Positions 17,358-30,195 of a stretch of DNA of 64,000 nt are shown here, piece after piece; position 1 is the stretch's first letter; the number at the start of each line of letters is the position of its first letter. Origin of the DNA: Janthinobacterium rivuli (GTDB lineage Bacteria > Pseudomonadota > Gammaproteobacteria > Burkholderiales > Burkholderiaceae_D); the NCBI RefSeq assembly GCF_029690045.1, contig NZ_CP121464.1:1054001-1118000 (forward strand), given 5' to 3'. The notes under the pieces are model-generated. The model was not told where the DNA came from. It saw nothing but the letters and a program-made list of their open reading frames with translations, and ran no database searches. A program made the translations under genes and the position numbers.

Positions 17358-18137
17358 ATGTGCCAACTTCTCGGAATGAATTGCAATGTCCCCACGGACA
17401 TTGTCTTTAGTTTTACCGGCTTCGCCATGCGCGGCGGCCATACCGATACCCACCATGACGGCTGGGGCATCGCCTTTTTCGAGGGCGCCGGCGTGCGCCA
17501 TTTCGTCGACCACCAGGCGGCCATCGCCTCGCCCGTGGCCGAACTGATCAAACGCTACCCGATCAAGTCGCGCAATGTCATCGCGCATATCCGCAAGGCC
17601 ACGCAAGGCCAGGTCGCGCTGGAAAACTGCCACCCCTTCGTGCGCGAACTGTGGGGCCGCTACTGGGTCTTTGCCCACAATGGCGATTTGAAGGAATTCC
17701 ATCCCGTGCTGACGGGCAGTTACCGCCCCGTCGGCTGTACCGACAGCGAACTGGCTTTCTGCTACCTGCTGCAGGAATTGCACGCGCGCTTTGGCGACGC
17801 CCCGCCGGCCTTGCCGCAACTGCATGCAGCCCTGGCGCAGTTGTTGCCCAGCATCGCTGCCCACGGCACGTTCAACATGATGCTGTCGAGCGGCGAGGCG
17901 CTGTTTGCCCATTGCTCGACCAGCTTGCACTATCTGGTGCGACAACATCCGTTCCCAACTGCTAAACTCTCCGATGAAGACCTGAGCGTGGACTTTTCCC
18001 AAGTGACGACACCGCAGGACAGAGTGGCCGTGATCGTTACCCAGCCGCTGACGACAAATGAGCAATGGACGGCGTTTGCGCCGGGCGAGTTGAAATTATT
18101 TGTCGACGGGATGGTGCAAGACACGCCAGTGCCCTAA
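17358..18137 (+). CDS. Class II glutamine amidotransferase
   Basis: A 259-residue protein of the YafJ/EgtC-like glutamine amidotransferase type 2 group. Start ATG 17358 places the Ntn nucleophile as Cys2 (MCQLLGMNCN). Conserved features are the GGHTDTHHDGWGIAFF segment, RKATQG and the HNGDL loop. It probably releases ammonia from glutamine or a gamma-glutamyl compound. The synthase partner and physiological substrate are not evident from the neighbours. Confidence 0.87.
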   Translation: MCQLLGMNCNVPTDIVFSFTGFAMRGGHTDTHHDGWGIAFFEGAGVRHFVDHQAAIASPVAELIKRYPIKSRNVIAHIRKATQGQVALENCHPFVRELWGRYWVFAHNGDLKEFHPVLTGSYRPVGCTDSELAFCYLLQELHARFGDAPPALPQLHAALAQLLPSIAAHGTFNMMLSSGEALFAHCSTSLHYLVRQHPFPTAKLSDEDLSVDFSQVTTPQDRVAVIVTQPLTTNEQWTAFAPGELKLFVDGMVQDTPVP

Positions 18138-18274
18138 TTTGTTGACGACAATAAACTGGATTGCTGCCAAAATACCCACAGCGCGGGCGGAATTCAGCTA
18201 AAGTATTGTCAATAGTGAACCTTGATGCGGGCGCGGCGCGGCCGGTGTCACTCGACGTGATTGATGAAGAGTTA

Positions 18275-19555
18275 ATGATCGATATTTCCAGCAACGACAT
18301 CACCCCGAAACCCTTGCGCGTGCGCGAGTTTTATCTGGGGCGACAACCTATCCTTGACCGCAATCAAGCCCTGTTTGGCTATGAGTTGCTATTCCGCAAC
18401 GCTCCGGTCGGCCCCGCCAACATTACCAGCGACCTGTCCGCCACGGCATCCGTCATCGCCCACGCTTCCCAGCTGGGCATGGAAAAGGTCATCGGCGACG
18501 CGCTCGGTTTCGTCAACGTCGATGCCGACGTGATCATGAGCGACATCTTCGTCTTCCTGCCGCGTGAAAAAGTCGTGCTGGAAATCGTCGAATCGATGCC
18601 CGTCACGCCGGAAGTGCGCGCGCGCATCAGCGAACTGGTGGGCCATGGCTTCACATTTGCGCTGGAAAACGTCGTTTCCGACACGGCGCAAGTGCAGGAA
18701 CTGCTGCCGCTGGTGCAGTACGTCAAGATGGACATGAGCAAGGTCGACCCGAAAGTGCTGGCGACCCTGGCGCCTCGTTTCAAGCAGGAAAACAAGAAAC
18801 TGGTGGCGGAAAAGGTCGAGACGCGCGAAGAATTCAAATCGGGCCTGGACCTGGGCTTCGATTACTTCCAGGGCTATTACTTTGCCAAGCCCGCCATCAT
18901 GACGGGCAAGAAGCTGTCGCCGTCGCAACTGGCCGTCATGGAACTGATGACACTGGTGACGTCCGACGCCGACAACATGGATATCGAGCGCGCCATCAAG
19001 CGCGACGTGTCGCTGGCCCTGAACCTGCTGCGCCTGGTCAATACGCCGGCCGTGGGCGCGCGCCAGCGCATCGATTCGCTGAGCCAGGCCGTGACCGTGC
19101 TGGGCCGCCGCCAATTGCAGCGCTGGCTGCAAATCATGCTGTACGCGGAACCAAGCAAGCGCGGTCATAGCATGACGCCGCTGCTGATGCTGGCCACCAC
19201 GCGCGGCCGTTTGCTGGAACTGCTTGCGCATAAACTGCGCCCCAACCACGCCCATTCGGCCGATATCGCCTTTACGGTCGGCATCATGTCCCTGATGGAT
19301 ACCCTGTTCGGCGTGCCGATGTCGGAAATCCTCAGCCAGATCGAAGTCATCGATGAAGTGGCCGAAGCGCTGCTGTCGCGCGAAGGCTTCTACGGCGACC
19401 TGCTGCGCCTGGCCGAATGCATCGAGCGCATCGAAGACATGGAAGGCGAGATCGTGCCAACCCTGCGCGACCTGGCCATGTCGCCGGACGACCTGGTGGA
19501 GCTGGAAATGGCCGCCTATGAATGGAGCGATAACGTTGTAAGGTATGCGCTGTAG
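18275..19555 (+). CDS. EAL-HDOD domain signalling protein
   Basis: A 426-residue protein with an N-terminal EAL-like domain (about residues 18-215, starting FYLGRQPILDRNQALFGYELLFR) and a C-terminal HDOD domain (about 220-415). This is the YuxH/CdgJ-type arrangement. The EAL signature is ELL and the DDFGTG loop is replaced by ENVVSD, so c-di-GMP hydrolysis is unlikely. Such proteins usually act as regulators of motility or stress. The ATG at 18275 gives a natural N-terminus; GTG 18215 is possible. The TAG stop lies inside a REP-like element. Confidence 0.85.
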   Translation: MIDISSNDITPKPLRVREFYLGRQPILDRNQALFGYELLFRNAPVGPANITSDLSATASVIAHASQLGMEKVIGDALGFVNVDADVIMSDIFVFLPREKVVLEIVESMPVTPEVRARISELVGHGFTFALENVVSDTAQVQELLPLVQYVKMDMSKVDPKVLATLAPRFKQENKKLVAEKVETREEFKSGLDLGFDYFQGYYFAKPAIMTGKKLSPSQLAVMELMTLVTSDADNMDIERAIKRDVSLALNLLRLVNTPAVGARQRIDSLSQAVTVLGRRQLQRWLQIMLYAEPSKRGHSMTPLLMLATTRGRLLELLAHKLRPNHAHSADIAFTVGIMSLMDTLFGVPMSEILSQIEVIDEVAEALLSREGFYGDLLRLAECIERIEDMEGEIVPTLRDLAMSPDDLVELEMAAYEWSDNVVRYAL

Positions 19556-19651
19556 GTCGGATTAGCGCGGCCGCCAGGCCACGCGTAATCCCACAACATT
19601 GTTGGCGATGACTGTGGTGTCGGATTACGCGCAAGCGCTAATCCGACCTAC
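19552..19651. repeat. REP/BIME-like element B
   Basis: Bounded by a perfect 16-bp inverted repeat (GTAGGTCGGATTAGCG and its complement). Two REP-like hairpins face each other around a centre holding ACAACATTGTTGGCG (19593-19607). The same 15-mer is the centre of the element at 50726-50832. The first TAG is the stop codon of the EAL-HDOD gene. Confidence 0.85.
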
Positions 19652-19662
19652 GCGACCCGTCC

Positions 19663-19704
19663 AAAAAACAGCCCTGCACGGCGCCGCCGTGACAGGGCTT
19701 TTTT
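19663..19704. terminator. Bidirectional intrinsic terminator
   Basis: AGCCCTG (19670-19676) pairs with CAGGGCT (19693-19699), with an inner CACGGC/GCCGTG stem. It is flanked by a run of six A on the left and six T on the right, so it can terminate both the EAL-HDOD gene and the convergent SPW-repeat gene. Confidence 0.88.
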
Positions 19705-19710
19705 ACGCCG

Positions 19711-20082
19711 CTACGCCGCCGCACCGGGCCAGTGCTTGTGCAGCTCGGGGTCGGTGCGCAATTCCCACAGGGCCAGCACGACGACGGCGATACCGACGAT
19801 CAGCTCGTTCCACATGACGACGGGCTGATCGGCCAGCCGCAATACCCATGGCGAGGCCGCCACCCACACGCCCACCAGCAGGTTGACGACGACGGCCCAG
19901 AAATAGGTCTTGTACAGGTCGAAGGCGGCCAGACCGGCGATCACCAGGCCCGAGACAAAGGCGTTGATCATCTGCGGTGACCCCTCGGGGTAGGAAAAGG
20001 CCCAGGGCGAGACGACCAGCCACAGGCCCAGCAACAGGATCACCTGATCCTGCCAGCGTTTCAGTTTGAAGTTGCTTGCCAT
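19711..20082 (-). CDS. SPW-repeat membrane protein
   Basis: A 123-residue protein with four predicted membrane helices arranged as two similar halves. Each half contains the signature seen in the SPW repeat family: VVSPWAF near residue 25 and AASPWVL near 75. Function unknown. Start ATG 20082 is preceded by a near-perfect Shine-Dalgarno (AAGGAGGT), unusually strong compared with neighbouring genes, suggesting high translation. An in-frame upstream extension has no such support. Confidence 0.85.
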   Translation of the reverse strand: MASNFKLKRWQDQVILLLGLWLVVSPWAFSYPEGSPQMINAFVSGLVIAGLAAFDLYKTYFWAVVVNLLVGVWVAASPWVLRLADQPVVMWNELIVGIAVVVLALWELRTDPELHKHWPGAAA

Positions 20083-20193
20083 ATTACCTCCTTGCCAATT
20101 GAGAACGGGCCGGAGCGGGCATGCAGCATGCCGGCCGGCATACTGCGTTAGTGCGCTGCGGCGCGCGAAAAGTTCCGCGCGCCTTCTCACCGC

Positions 20194-23988
<3,795 letters not shown>

Positions 23989-24133
23989 TTCATGCTTTCA
24001 ATAGGCAAACGGGCGGCGGCGCGGCGACAAGACAGGTACGAGGCGGATGCGGCCAGCAGGATCAGCTGACGGAGAGTGCCGGCCGGGTAGGGCAGGCAGA
24101 AGGTGGCAATCGCCTGATTTCACCGGGTCTAAA

Positions 24134-24139
24134 ATTATA
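24134..24139 (-). promoter_or_regulatory. Candidate -10 box of metH
   Basis: A perfect TATAAT on the minus strand, 145 bases upstream of the metH start. No good -35 hexamer is seen at 17 bases, so the promoter may be activator-dependent. It would give a leader of about 140 nt. Confidence 0.45.
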
Positions 24140-24639
24140 CGGCATCAGGCTGCTTTGGTTTTAAGCAAAAGCGGCCGTTCGCCCCACGGCAGGCGTGGTT
24201 GCAACACATTGCAACACATCGCCCTCCGCCACGCCAGCTTCTGAAAATGACATTCCTGAAAATCTTACTCAAAACGTTAATTTTTCCGCCAAAGTTGGCA
24301 GGGAGATACTGCTCTCTAGGCTGTGGAAAAATTTCCACATTATTTGCGCCATATCAGCATATTTTTAATGAACCGAATAGCAATAGCTGCAAAGGAAAGT
24401 AATTTCGATTTAAGCCAATGCAGAGTGAAGCCAATAATGCTCAAAATAAAATTTGCCAAGAAGATATTTTAATTATTATCAAAACCAATTGAATCAAAAG
24501 CATTAATAGTTGTCTTTAGGAATCGAATTAACCCATAATATTGGTTCTTCGAAATTAAATTCTCACCAAAAGTCACCAATATGTCACATTTATCTCGTGT
24601 CCTCCCCGGCATCGCGCTGCATCAACATGGTTGCCAGCC
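24140..24639. other. AT-rich intergenic region
   Basis: About 500 bases without a credible gene, strikingly AT-rich from about 24240 to 24590 compared with the GC-rich surroundings. It contains a direct repeat TTGCAACACA (twice near 24199-24218) and a dyad GTGGAAA/TTTCCAC (24323-24338). It probably carries the promoter of the IPT/TIG lipoprotein. It could also be a trace of transferred DNA or an H-NS-like binding zone. Confidence 0.55.
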
Positions 24640-27117
24640 ATGAAAAACCATTTGCTTGTAGCATTGTTTGTCATGCTGGGCCTGTCCGCCTGCGGCGGCG
24701 GGGGCGGTGGTGGTGGCGACACGGTGGTGGCGACCACCTCGGGTACGCCCGTCCTGATTCCCGCCGTGACGGCCGTCTCGGCGGCGAATGTCGCCATCGG
24801 TGGCAGCCTGGTGGTGACGGGCACGAATCTGAGCCGTGTGACGGCTTTCCAGGTGGGTGGCGTGAACGTTGCCGCCAGTGCCAGCAGCGACACCAGCGTG
24901 ACTCTGGCCATGCCGGGCGTGCCCGTCACGGGCGCCTTGAGCCTGGTCAGCGCCAGCGGCACGGCGGCCACCAGCTATAACGTCACTGTGTACCTGCCAT
25001 TGAGCGTGGGCAGCGTCGCACCGGCGACGGGCGGTGTCGGTTCCAGCGTGACGATCACGGGCGCCGGCATGGGCGCCGTGACGGCGGTACAGTTTGGCAA
25101 TGGCGCGGCGGCAACGCCGCAAAGCCAGACGGCCAGCAGCGTGACGGTGCTGGTGCCTGCGGGCGCCGCGACTGGCGCACTGACGGTGCGCGGTCCCTAC
25201 AACGATGTCGCCAGCGGCGACGCGTACACGGTCCTGGCCAGCGTGGCGGTGACGTCGATCTCGTCGGTCGTCAACGGCACGACCTTGTCGGTGACGCTGC
25301 AGGGCAGCAATCTCGATCAGGTCAGCTCGGCTTCGGTGGGCAATACGCCTGCCGTCATCGTCAGCGCCAGCGCCAGCCAGCTGCTGCTGTCCGCGCCAGC
25401 CTCGGCAACGGGCAACGTGATGCTGTCGGCCGCGTCGCGCATCGCCGTGAATGCGGGCACGGTGTCGGCCTTTACCCTGGGCAGCATTGATTTCGCGCAA
25501 GTACTGAATTTGAACGCCAGCAATACAGCCTTGCGCCTGACGCGCGGCAAGCCGGCCGCCGTGCGCGTGTCCGTGCTGGGCGCGCAAGTGGGCCAGACCA
25601 GCCCGGCTGTCACCTTGAATGCGACGGCCGCCAATGGCAGCAATCTGGGCAGCATCGCGATGACGGGGCCGGCGCTCTTGCCGGCGACGAAGAACGATGA
25701 CAGTTTCAACGGCAATTTCAGTGCCGTCCTGCCTTCCGGCTGGATCTTGCCCGGCGTGCGCGTGCGCGTGACGGCCGTCGGCAATGACGGCGTGCAAGTG
25801 AGCCAGGAAGCGGCGCCTGCGGTGGCCAGCCTGGCCAAAATTCGTCTGGTGCTCGTGCCCTTGAGCACCGATGATGGCGTGGCGCAACTGCCTGACGCCG
25901 AGGTGATCCGCGCCGCGCTGCTGCGCGTGTATCCGTATGCGACGGAAAATATCAGCATCACGACGCGCACTGCGCTGAGCATGCCGGGCAGCAGCACGGC
26001 CGACAGCTGGTGGAGCGATGCCCTGGGCAAGCTGGAAAACCAGCGCGCGCTGGAAGACAGCGGCGCCTATTATTATGGTTTCGTGCCGAAGATGTCCGTC
26101 AACAACGCCGCCGGCCTCGCCTATATCAACCAGCGCAGCAGCGGCAGCGACTTCACGTCGGCCATCGGCCTCGATGCCAGTTCCAACCGCATCGCAGCGG
26201 TCGACCCCTTCGGCAATCAATGGCCTCTATGGCTGACCACGCTCGTGCATGAGCTGGGCCACAACCACTCGCTGCAGCACGTAGCCTGCGGCGGTCCAGC
26301 CAATGCGGCTCCCGACTACCCGTATGCCAATGGCGATCTGGGTCCGCAAGCGCTGTACAACAGCAACTACGCGGGCAGCATCGGCCAGCTGAGCAAGGCG
26401 GTCTACGGCAGCACGCCGATGAAGGACGTGATGAGCTATTGCAGCGGCGCCTGGTTCTCCGACTACAGCTATGCGCGGGTGCAGCAATTCCTGGAAAAAC
26501 GCAGCACGCAGATTACGGGCAGCAATGTGCTGGCCGCCAGCATGTCCGTGGCCGAGAATGGCTATCTGACGATTTCCGGCCGCATCACGCCATCGGGCGT
26601 GGGTCTGCGTCCTGCCGTTGCTTCGTCGGTGCGCATCGGCGTCGCTGCCAGTGGCAGCGGCCATGCTTATACCTTGCGCGTGCTGACGGCGTCGGGGCAG
26701 ACTATCGACTTGCCCTTCGATGCCGTCTCCGTGGCCGACCATGGCGGTAACGCCATGAGCCATTTCCGCGTCAGCTTCGCCAACCCGGGCGACATCAGCG
26801 ACGTGCAAGTGCTGCAAAACGGCAAGGCTTTAGCCAAGCTGGAGCGCCCGGCGCGCCGCAGCAAGGTCGCCGCCAACGATGCCACGTTCGATGCGACACA
26901 AAGCGGCGGCAAGCTGGCGCTGGTCTGGAATGCCCAGTCGGAACCGTATGCCGCCGTGCTGTACGTGGCCGCCGATGGCCGCAAGACGGTGGTCGCCACT
27001 GACTTGACGGGTGGCAAAGCCAGCGTCGACGTGAGCGCCTTGCCGGCCGGCGGCCGTTTCGAGGTCAGCCTGTCGTCGTCCGTGGGCGCACGCCTGATGA
27101 AGGTGCAGCGCCGCTAA
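24640..27117 (+). CDS. IPT/TIG-domain lipoprotein with metzincin-like zinc site
   Basis: An 825-residue predicted lipoprotein. The signal peptide ends in the lipobox LSAC, followed by eight glycines, a common surface-lipoprotein linker. Three Ig-like IPT/TIG repeats (about residues 35-280) precede a metallopeptidase-like region with H537-E-L-G-H541-NHSLQ-H547 and a Met-turn DVMSYC (Met598), most like the M66 (StcE) metzincins, then a beta-rich C-terminus. The glycine normal in HExxHxxGxxH is serine. It probably degrades extracellular protein or glycoprotein. No Shine-Dalgarno is obvious; a TTG at 24631 is an alternative start. Confidence 0.8.
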   Translation: MKNHLLVALFVMLGLSACGGGGGGGGDTVVATTSGTPVLIPAVTAVSAANVAIGGSLVVTGTNLSRVTAFQVGGVNVAASASSDTSVTLAMPGVPVTGALSLVSASGTAATSYNVTVYLPLSVGSVAPATGGVGSSVTITGAGMGAVTAVQFGNGAAATPQSQTASSVTVLVPAGAATGALTVRGPYNDVASGDAYTVLASVAVTSISSVVNGTTLSVTLQGSNLDQVSSASVGNTPAVIVSASASQLLLSAPASATGNVMLSAASRIAVNAGTVSAFTLGSIDFAQVLNLNASNTALRLTRGKPAAVRVSVLGAQVGQTSPAVTLNATAANGSNLGSIAMTGPALLPATKNDDSFNGNFSAVLPSGWILPGVRVRVTAVGNDGVQVSQEAAPAVASLAKIRLVLVPLSTDDGVAQLPDAEVIRAALLRVYPYATENISITTRTALSMPGSSTADSWWSDALGKLENQRALEDSGAYYYGFVPKMSVNNAAGLAYINQRSSGSDFTSAIGLDASSNRIAAVDPFGNQWPLWLTTLVHELGHNHSLQHVACGGPANAAPDYPYANGDLGPQALYNSNYAGSIGQLSKAVYGSTPMKDVMSYCSGAWFSDYSYARVQQFLEKRSTQITGSNVLAASMSVAENGYLTISGRITPSGVGLRPAVASSVRIGVAASGSGHAYTLRVLTASGQTIDLPFDAVSVADHGGNAMSHFRVSFANPGDISDVQVLQNGKALAKLERPARRSKVAANDATFDATQSGGKLALVWNAQSEPYAAVLYVAADGRKTVVATDLTGGKASVDVSALPAGGRFEVSLSSSVGARLMKVQRR

Positions 27118-27137
27118 GCCAGGGCGTTGGATGCAAC

Positions 27138-27166
27138 AAGGGCTTGCCGCGGCAAGCCCTTTTTTA
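27138..27166 (+). terminator. Intrinsic terminator
   Basis: GGGCTTGCCGCGGCAAGCCC (27140-27159) is a perfect hairpin followed by a run of six or seven T. It lies 20 bases after the lipoprotein stop. Confidence 0.92.
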
Positions 27167-27273
27167 TGCGCGCGCATTCGTGCGCAAACTGCACAAATCC
27201 TGTGCCGCGCGCAGGCTGCCATTTCTCATCCCGCCTGCCTAGAATGGGACTTCATTCACTTGCGGAGCATCCC

Positions 27274-27681
27274 ATGCCCATCCTGAACCTGCGTTTGTCC
27301 ACCGCGCCCGATGCGCGCCAGTCGGCCGCCATCGCCGCCACCCTGAGCCAATTGACGGCGCAGCTGCTGCACAAGGCGCCCGAACTGACGTCGGTGGCGA
27401 TCAGCCATCTTGACGCGGCGCACTGGTTTGTCGGCGGGCCATCCTTGCAAGCGCAAGGCAAGGCCAGTTTTTTCCTCGATATCCTGATCAGCGATGAAAC
27501 GAATACGGCCGCCGAAAAGGCCGCGTATATCGCCGCCGTGTTCGCCGCCATGGAGGAGTATCTCGGCGCCTTGCATGAGGTCAGCTACATCCACGTGCAT
27601 GACGCGCGCCAGGCGGCCTGGGGCTACGGCGGCTTGACGCAGCAGTTCCGCGCCGTGCGCAAGGCGCTGCAGCAGCCGTGA
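27274..27681 (+). CDS. Tautomerase family protein
   Basis: A 135-residue protein of the tautomerase/MIF superfamily. The ATG at 27274 exposes catalytic Pro1 after Met removal (MPILNLRLS), which fixes the start. GCGGAG lies upstream. It is about twice the length of a 4-oxalocrotonate tautomerase subunit, so it may be a fused or cis-CaaD-like form. Substrate unknown. The stop (27679-27681) directly abuts the stop of the convergent LysR gene with no gap. Confidence 0.82.
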   Translation: MPILNLRLSTAPDARQSAAIAATLSQLTAQLLHKAPELTSVAISHLDAAHWFVGGPSLQAQGKASFFLDILISDETNTAAEKAAYIAAVFAAMEEYLGALHEVSYIHVHDARQAAWGYGGLTQQFRAVRKALQQP

Positions 27682-28584
27682 TCAATCCCAGCGGCGATCT
27701 TGATAGTGTTGCACGGCAAAATCGATGAAGGCTCTGACCTTCGGCGACAGCTGGCGGCTGTGCGGATACAGCGCGTACAGGGTGCGTGGGTGCAAGGTGT
27801 AGCCGGGTAGCACTTCCACCAGCTGGCCGCTGCGCAGCGCGTCGCGCACGATGAAGGCGGCCGCGCCGGCAATCCCCATGCCGCCCACGGCCGCTTCGCG
27901 CAAGGCAACGCTGGTATTGGCTTGCAGGCTGCCGCGCACGGCCACCTTGTGCGCGGCGCCGTCGCTATCCGTGAACGACCACTCCGCCGGCTTGTCGCCG
28001 GAGGTGTACATCAGGCAATTGTGCTGCGCCAGGTCTTGCGGCGTGGCCGGATGGCCATGGCGCGCCAGGTAGGCGGGCGCGGCGACGGCCACCGTGCGGC
28101 TGCTGGCCAGCTGGCGCGCCACCAAGGTGGAATCGGGCAAGCCGCGCGCCAGGCGCAGCGCCACGTCGAAGCCATCGTCGATCAGGTCGACGATGCGGTC
28201 ATTGCAGACGAGGTCGATGTGGATGTGCGGGTATAGGCGGGAAAAATCGGGCAGCCAGGCGGCCAGTTCCAGGGTGCCGAAAGCCATCGGCGCATTGATG
28301 CGCAAGCTGCCGGACGGCTGCGCCTGGTGCATGGCGACGGCGCGGTCGGCCGCGTCGAGGGCGTCGAGGATGTCGCGGCTGGCCAGATAGTATTCCTGGC
28401 CGGCGGCCGTCAGGGCGAAGCGGCGCGTCGTGCGGTTGAGCAGCTGGGCGCCCAGCTGGCTTTCCAGCTGGCGGATCTGGCGCGAGACGATGGAGTGGGA
28501 TATGCCCAGCGCGCTGCCAGCGGCCGTGAAGCTGCCCAGTTCCACGACGCGGCGCAGGGCGCGCAGGGCGGTCAGCTGGTCCAT
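27682..28584 (-). CDS. LysR-family transcriptional regulator
   Basis: A 300-residue LTTR. The N-terminal winged helix-turn-helix (residues 1-60: MDQLTALRALRRVVELGSF, then SIVSRQIRQLESQ) is followed by a type 2 periplasmic-binding-like effector domain. ATG 28584 gives the standard N-terminus; longer in-frame starts overlap fmt. The likely target is unclear. It is 14 bases downstream of fmt on the same strand and convergent with the tautomerase gene. Confidence 0.9.
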   Translation of the reverse strand: MDQLTALRALRRVVELGSFTAAGSALGISHSIVSRQIRQLESQLGAQLLNRTTRRFALTAAGQEYYLASRDILDALDAADRAVAMHQAQPSGSLRINAPMAFGTLELAAWLPDFSRLYPHIHIDLVCNDRIVDLIDDGFDVALRLARGLPDSTLVARQLASSRTVAVAAPAYLARHGHPATPQDLAQHNCLMYTSGDKPAEWSFTDSDGAAHKVAVRGSLQANTSVALREAAVGGMGIAGAAAFIVRDALRSGQLVEVLPGYTLHPRTLYALYPHSRQLSPKVRAFIDFAVQHYQDRRWD

Positions 28585-28598
28585 GGGCACGTGCCGGT

Positions 28599-29555
28599 TT
28601 AAACGAAGCGCTTGCCTTCGAGTGGGAAGCCCTTGATGAATTCGGCCGCAGGCAGGCGCTTGCCGCCCGGTTTTTGCAGTTCCGTCAGGCGCAGGGAGCC
28701 ATTGCCGCAAGCGACGACGATGCCGTGCTGGGCGTCTGCCGCCAGCACCTGGCCGGGCGCTTCCTTGCTGTCCGCTTCGATTACCTCGGCGGCCCAGATC
28801 TTGACGGTGGTGCCATCGACCTGGCCGCAGGCACCGGGAAACGGATTGAAGGCGCGGATTTTCAGGCCCAGTTCCAGCGCCGGCAAGCTGAAATCGAGCG
28901 CCGCTTCTTCCTTGGCGATTTTTGCCGCATAGGTCACGCCCGCCTCCGGCTGAGGCACGGCTTCGAGCGGTTGCTGCTGCATCTTGCGCAGGGTTTCGAC
29001 GATCATCTTGCCGCCCAGGGTGGCCAGCTTGTCGTGCAGGCTGGCGGTGGAGTCGCCCGCTTCGATGGGTGTGCGCTCGATGGCCAGCATGGGGCCCGTA
29101 TCGAGGCCTTCTTCCATCTGCATGATGGTCACGCCCGTTTCATCGTCACCGGCTTCGATGGCGCGGTGAATCGGTGCGGCGCCGCGCCAGCGCGGCAGCA
29201 AGGAACCGTGGATATTGATGCAGGGTTTGAGGTCGAGCGTGCTGCGCGGCAAGATCAAGCCATAGGCGGCCACCACCATGACATCGTAGTCCGTGGCCAG
29301 CAGGCGCTCGTGGGCCGCCTTCGCTTCGGCGGCGCGCTGCGGGTCCTTGCTGTCCATGCGCAAGGACAGCGGCTGCAGCACCTCGATGCCGTGCTGCTGT
29401 GCGTACTGCTTGACGGCCGAGGCGTGCAATTGCATGCCGCGCCCGGCAGGGCGGTCGGGCTGGGTCAGCACCAGCGGAATCTCGAATCCCGCTTCGTGCA
29501 AGTCTTTCAGGGCCGTGGCGGCGAATTCAGGCGTGCCTGCGAAGATCACTTTCAT
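28599..29555 (-). CDS. fmt: Methionyl-tRNA formyltransferase
   Basis: Formylates initiator Met-tRNA using 10-formyltetrahydrofolate. The 318-residue protein starts [16 protein letters not shown]. It has the catalytic Asn-His region [17 protein letters not shown], the Asp in [16 protein letters not shown] and the C-terminal OB-fold domain with FNPFPGA. It lies downstream of def on the same strand with a gap of about 100 bases. The def-fmt pair is near-universal in bacteria. Confidence 0.97.
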   Translation of the reverse strand: MKVIFAGTPEFAATALKDLHEAGFEIPLVLTQPDRPAGRGMQLHASAVKQYAQQHGIEVLQPLSLRMDSKDPQRAAEAKAAHERLLATDYDVMVVAAYGLILPRSTLDLKPCINIHGSLLPRWRGAAPIHRAIEAGDDETGVTIMQMEEGLDTGPMLAIERTPIEAGDSTASLHDKLATLGGKMIVETLRKMQQQPLEAVPQPEAGVTYAAKIAKEEAALDFSLPALELGLKIRAFNPFPGACGQVDGTTVKIWAAEVIEADSKEAPGQVLAADAQHGIVVACGNGSLRLTELQKPGGKRLPAAEFIKGFPLEGKRFV

Positions 29556-29652
29556 ATGGTTCCTTGACGTGAGGTGCGCAGGCCCGCGCCCGAGGGCGCC
29601 AGGCTGGCGTGGTAAGACGATTACTGTTGCTGCTTAGTCTATCAGCAGTAGC

Positions 29653-30195
29653 TTAGAAGCGGCGGTTCTGTGCACGCAAGCTCGCTTCGCGCTCGAGACC
29701 ACGGATTTCCTTGATCATCTTGGTCTTGATGCGGTTGCGCTTGAGCGGCGACAGGTATTCGACGAATACCTTGCCCAGCAAGTGATCCATCTCATGCTGG
29801 ATGCAGACGGCCAGCAAGCCATCGGCTTCCAGTTCGAACTGCTTGCCGTGGCGGTCCTGGGCGCGCACCTTGATGCGGGCCGGGCGCTCGACACCGTCGT
29901 AGACGCCAGGCACGGACAGACAGCCTTCGTCGTAGACTTGCTTTTCCTCGCTGGCCCAGGTGATTTCCGGGTTGACGAACACTTGCAGCTGGTTTTTCTC
30001 TTCGGTGGTGTCGATCACCATCATCTGGATGTGTTCGTCCACTTGCGACGCGGCCAGGCCAACGCCAGGGGCGTCGTACATGGTTTCAGCCATGTCATCG
30101 ATCAGGGTTTGCAGGCGCGCGTCAAATTCGGTGACGGGCTTGGCGACCGTGTGCAGGCGCGGATCGGGGTAACGCAGAATATTTAATATGGACAT
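29653..30195 (-). CDS. def: Peptide deformylase
   Basis: Removes the N-formyl group from nascent proteins. The 180-residue metalloenzyme has all three motifs: [18 protein letters not shown] (metal Cys) and [12 protein letters not shown] (HExxH). Together with fmt it forms the formylation/deformylation pair. It is divergent from dprA, as in many proteobacteria. Confidence 0.97.
   Translation of the reverse strand: MSILNILRYPDPRLHTVAKPVTEFDARLQTLIDDMAETMYDAPGVGLAASQVDEHIQMMVIDTTEEKNQLQVFVNPEITWASEEKQVYDEGCLSVPGVYDGVERPARIKVRAQDRHGKQFELEADGLLAVCIQHEMDHLLGKVFVEYLSPLKRNRIKTKMIKEIRGLEREASLRAQNRRF

Noticed and set aside
23989..24133. Cobalamin riboswitch upstream of metH
   Set aside because: I looked for a B12 box and the usual multi-stem layout and could not align them; only scattered short matches are present.
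24700..24720. Polyglycine codons of the lipoprotein as a phase-variable tract
   Set aside because: The glycine codons are mixed (GGC, GGG, GGT), so there is no long homopolymer or uniform repeat likely to slip.
24510..24980. Reading frame across the AT-rich gap into the lipoprotein gene
   Set aside because: It overlaps the lipoprotein gene in another frame, and its second half is an Arg/Gly/His-rich shadow.
27660..27700. Missing terminator or frameshift between tautomerase and LysR genes
   Set aside because: The stops simply abut in a convergent pair; both proteins have normal C-termini.
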